Assembly: GCF_017976235.1 (NCBI RefSeq)
Contig: NZ_JACVHC010000005.1
Location: 248,001 to 312,000 of the forward strand
Direction: 5' to 3'
Source: Pseudomonas anatoliensis
GTDB taxonomy: Bacteria; Pseudomonadota; Gammaproteobacteria; Pseudomonadales; Pseudomonadaceae
DNA: 64,000 bases
The notes beneath the pieces were generated by a model, which saw only the letters and a program-made list of their open reading frames with translations, had not been told where the DNA came from and did no database searches. Positions 62,316 through 64,000 of this stretch are shown here, in pieces. Every line of letters starts with the position of its first letter. The stretch's first letter is position 1. The position numbers were made by a program, and so were the translations under genes.

Positions 62316-62556
62316 GATTAAATTGCTGATCATCGACGCCCTCGGCCTCGAAGACATCAGCGTCGACGACATCGGCGACGATCAAACACTGTTCGGCGAA
62401 GGCCTGGGCCTGGATTCTGTCGACGCGCTGGAACTGGGTCTGGCGATCCAGAAAAAGTACGGCATCAAGATCGACGCCGACGCCAAAGATACCCGTAACC
62501 ATTTCTCCAACGTGGCGAGCCTTGCGGCCTTCGTCATGGCAAAACAGGCAGCTTGA
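62296..62556 (+). CDS. Acyl carrier protein (aryl polyene type), first copy
   Basis: An 86-residue acidic helical protein with the phosphopantetheine site GLGLDSVDALELGLAI (Ser 41). It begins MSDLHREIKLLIIDALGLED. It overlaps the acyltransferase gene and is followed after 9 bp by a second ACP. Paired ACPs carry the aromatic starter and growing polyene in such clusters. Only moderate similarity to the second copy is seen, so they probably have different partners. Confidence 0.93.
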   Translation: MSDLHREIKLLIIDALGLEDISVDDIGDDQTLFGEGLGLDSVDALELGLAIQKKYGIKIDADAKDTRNHFSNVASLAAFVMAKQAA

Positions 62557-62565
62557 GACCGGACC

Positions 62566-62820
62566 ATGCAAACTCGTGACGACATTTTCAACACCCTGCG
62601 TGACGCCCTGGTCGAGCTGTTCGAACTGGATCCCTCCCGTGTAAGCCTGGACTCCAACCTGTATCAGGATCTGGAGATCGACAGCATTGACGCAGTCGAT
62701 CTGATCGACCACATCAAGCGCCAGACCGGCAAGAAGATCGCCGCCGAAGAATTCAAAACGGTGCGCACTGTCGGTGACGTGGTCGAGGCGGTCTACCGTC
62801 TGGTTCAACCGACCGCATGA
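62566..62820 (+). CDS. Acyl carrier protein (aryl polyene type), second copy
   Basis: An 84-residue ACP with the site LEIDSIDAVDLIDHI (Ser 40). It starts MQTRDDIFNTLRDALVELFE and ends QPTA. It overlaps the next gene by four bases (ATGA). It resembles the second ACP of E. coli-type aryl polyene loci in order and size. Confidence 0.93.
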   Translation: MQTRDDIFNTLRDALVELFELDPSRVSLDSNLYQDLEIDSIDAVDLIDHIKRQTGKKIAAEEFKTVRTVGDVVEAVYRLVQPTA

Positions 62821-63362
62821 GTCGATTGATCGGCCTCGGCCTGCTGCTGGCCGGTCTGCTGTATCCCTTTGCGGTGTATTTCGGCATGGAGCACTTTGCT
62901 CCGTGGCAGTTCGGCCTGCTGCTGGGCAGCCTGTGGCTGGCGCGAGCACTGACCGGCGAACGCAAACCCGGCAGTCTGTGGATGGCCTGCGTGGCGATGA
63001 TGTTTTGCCTGTTGCTGGCGCTGTTCGACAGCCCACGGTTGCTGCGCTGGTATCCGGTGCTGATCAGCGGCTTCATGCTGGTGCTGTTCAGCCTGAGCCT
63101 GAAATACGGCCCGCCGATGGTCGAACGCCTGGCGCGGCTGCGTGAACCGCAGTTGCCGGCCAACGCAATTGCCTACACGCGCAAGGTCACGGTGGCCTGG
63201 AGCATTTTTTTCTTCTGCAACGGTTTGTGCGCCGCGCTCCTGACCCTGTGGGCGCCGCTGAGTTGGTGGATGTTGTACACCGGCCTGATCTCCTACGGAT
63301 TGATCGGCCTGATGTTTGCCATTGAATGGCTGATACGACAACGGGTAAGAGGCCGTACATGA
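62817..63362 (+). CDS. COG4648-like polytopic membrane protein
   Basis: A 181-residue protein with about five hydrophobic helices: SRLIGLGLLLAGLLYPFAVY at the start, MACVAMMFCLLLALF near 60, VLISGFMLVLFSLSL near 85, and two near the C-terminus ending FAIEWLIRQRVRGRT. This fits the uncharacterised membrane protein found between the ACPs and the AMP ligase in aryl polyene clusters. Its role is unknown. It overlaps neighbours on both sides by four bases. Confidence 0.82.
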   Translation: MSRLIGLGLLLAGLLYPFAVYFGMEHFAPWQFGLLLGSLWLARALTGERKPGSLWMACVAMMFCLLLALFDSPRLLRWYPVLISGFMLVLFSLSLKYGPPMVERLARLREPQLPANAIAYTRKVTVAWSIFFFCNGLCAALLTLWAPLSWWMLYTGLISYGLIGLMFAIEWLIRQRVRGRT

Positions 63363-64000
63363 ATTGGATAAAACTTGAGCAACTGTTGCTCAAGGCGTTG
63401 CCGGCGCGGGCAATCAGCCACGCCCCGGCATTGGATCACGCGCAGTTGTGCGAACAGGCATTGAGCGTCGCTGCCGGCCTGCAAGCCCGAGGCGTGCAGC
63501 GTTTGGCGGTACATCTGGAAGATGCCGCCGACCTGGCCATCGCCCTGCTCGGTGCCTGGCGCGCTGGCGTCAGCGTATTGCTGCCCTCGGACTTGCAAGC
63601 GCAAACCCGCCAGCGCTGGTCTGGCGAAGTGGATCTGTGGCTGACCGATCAAACCGGCGACAGTGGTTTAGCCGAGTTCCATCAGCCACCACTGACCGGC
63701 GCCGAGCTGGATCTGGATCAGTGCCGCTTGAGCCTGTGCACTTCCGGCTCCAGCGGTGAACCGAAGCGTATCGACAAGACTCTGCGCCAACTGGCCAATG
63801 AAGTCGAAGCACTCGAGCAGCTGTGGGGCGCGGATCTCGCTGAGGCGTGCGTCATCGGCAGCGTCGCTACCCAACACATTTACGGTTTGCTGTTTCGCGT
63901 GTTGTGGCCGCTGTGCGCCGGGCGAACCTTCGTGCGCAAGCAACTGGCATTCCCCGAAGACCTGCAACGCGCCAGCCGCGAGTATCCAGCCTTCGCCTGG
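63359..64000 (+). CDS. AMP-dependent acyl ligase (ApeH-like), C-terminus outside the window
   Basis: The first 214 residues of an adenylating enzyme, starting MNWIKLEQLLLKALPARAIS. The adenylation P-loop is LCTSGSSGEPKRIDKT near residue 127, and a TQHIYGLLFRVLWPLCAGR segment follows. In aryl polyene systems this ligase loads 4-hydroxybenzoate or a similar aromatic acid onto the ACP. Its start overlaps the previous stop (ATGA). The cluster should continue beyond 64000 with dehydratase, ketosynthase and ketoreductase genes. Confidence 0.9.
   Translation, partial: MNWIKLEQLLLKALPARAISHAPALDHAQLCEQALSVAAGLQARGVQRLAVHLEDAADLAIALLGAWRAGVSVLLPSDLQAQTRQRWSGEVDLWLTDQTGDSGLAEFHQPPLTGAELDLDQCRLSLCTSGSSGEPKRIDKTLRQLANEVEALEQLWGADLAEACVIGSVATQHIYGLLFRVLWPLCAGRTFVRKQLAFPEDLQRASREYPAFAW

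Noticed and set aside
1..64000. tRNA, rRNA, insertion sequence, prophage or integrase attachment site
   Set aside because: I found no cloverleaf-like stretch, transposase, integrase or direct repeat flanking the accessory region. Search was by eye only.

Overview
The window is chromosomal DNA of a fluorescent Pseudomonas, most likely the P. fluorescens group. The gene order hldE/msbA ... waaG-waaC-waaF, glnE, aceE, aceF, dipA, msrA, rlmJ, acyl-CoA dehydrogenase, K+/H+ antiporter, MscS-type channel, selO, parA-like follows the P. aeruginosa PAO1 PA4996-PA5028 block as I recall it. The intergenic spaces carry short REP doublets (REPINs) of three sequence families like those known from P. fluorescens SBW25. 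Codon use is GC-rich throughout. No rRNA, tRNA, CRISPR array, transposase or prophage was found.

Region 1 (1-20200) is a lipopolysaccharide core and envelope block, almost entirely on the minus strand. From the promoter-distal end it holds a partial unknown gene, a GT29-like protein, a GT4 glycosyltransferase, hldE, a PIG-L deacetylase (dnpA-like), mig-14, msbA, a plus-strand kinase-like gene, a GT-C membrane glycosyltransferase, a GT2 enzyme, a carbamoyltransferase (wapO-like), a tandem two-kinase protein, wapQ, wapP, waaP, waaG, waaC and waaF. Together these make activated heptose, build and phosphorylate the inner core, decorate the outer core and flip lipid A-core. A five-copy tandem REPIN array (20267-20936) separates this block from glnE.

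Region 2 (20933-35316) is central metabolism and signalling: glnE, then aceE-aceF behind a leader with two matching palindromes, a PhoD-like phosphatase, the c-di-GMP phosphodiesterase dipA, msrA and rlmJ. Family-B REPINs lie between most of these genes.

Region 3 (35520-51375) looks like accessory insertions into the conserved order. It contains an orphan type VI vgrG with a DUF4123 adaptor and a 54-codon ORF but no recognisable effector, the divergent putP/putA pair with PutA-type operators between them, an acyl-CoA dehydrogenase, and two chemoreceptors flanking a zapA pair.

Region 4 (51574-60448) returns to the conserved order: NhaP2-like antiporter, large MscS-family channel, selO, a MazF/MazE-type toxin-antitoxin pair, trxC and a lone ParA-like ATPase. 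Region 5 (60805-64000) is the 5' end of an aryl-polyene-type biosynthetic cluster (ketosynthase-like protein, acyltransferase, two acyl carrier proteins, membrane protein, AMP ligase) that runs off the window.

The observations I consider least expected are an mRNA hairpin that buries the vgrG ribosome-binding site, the twin palindromes before aceE, the GT29-like gene, the two-kinase protein, and the zapA pair found away from 6S RNA.
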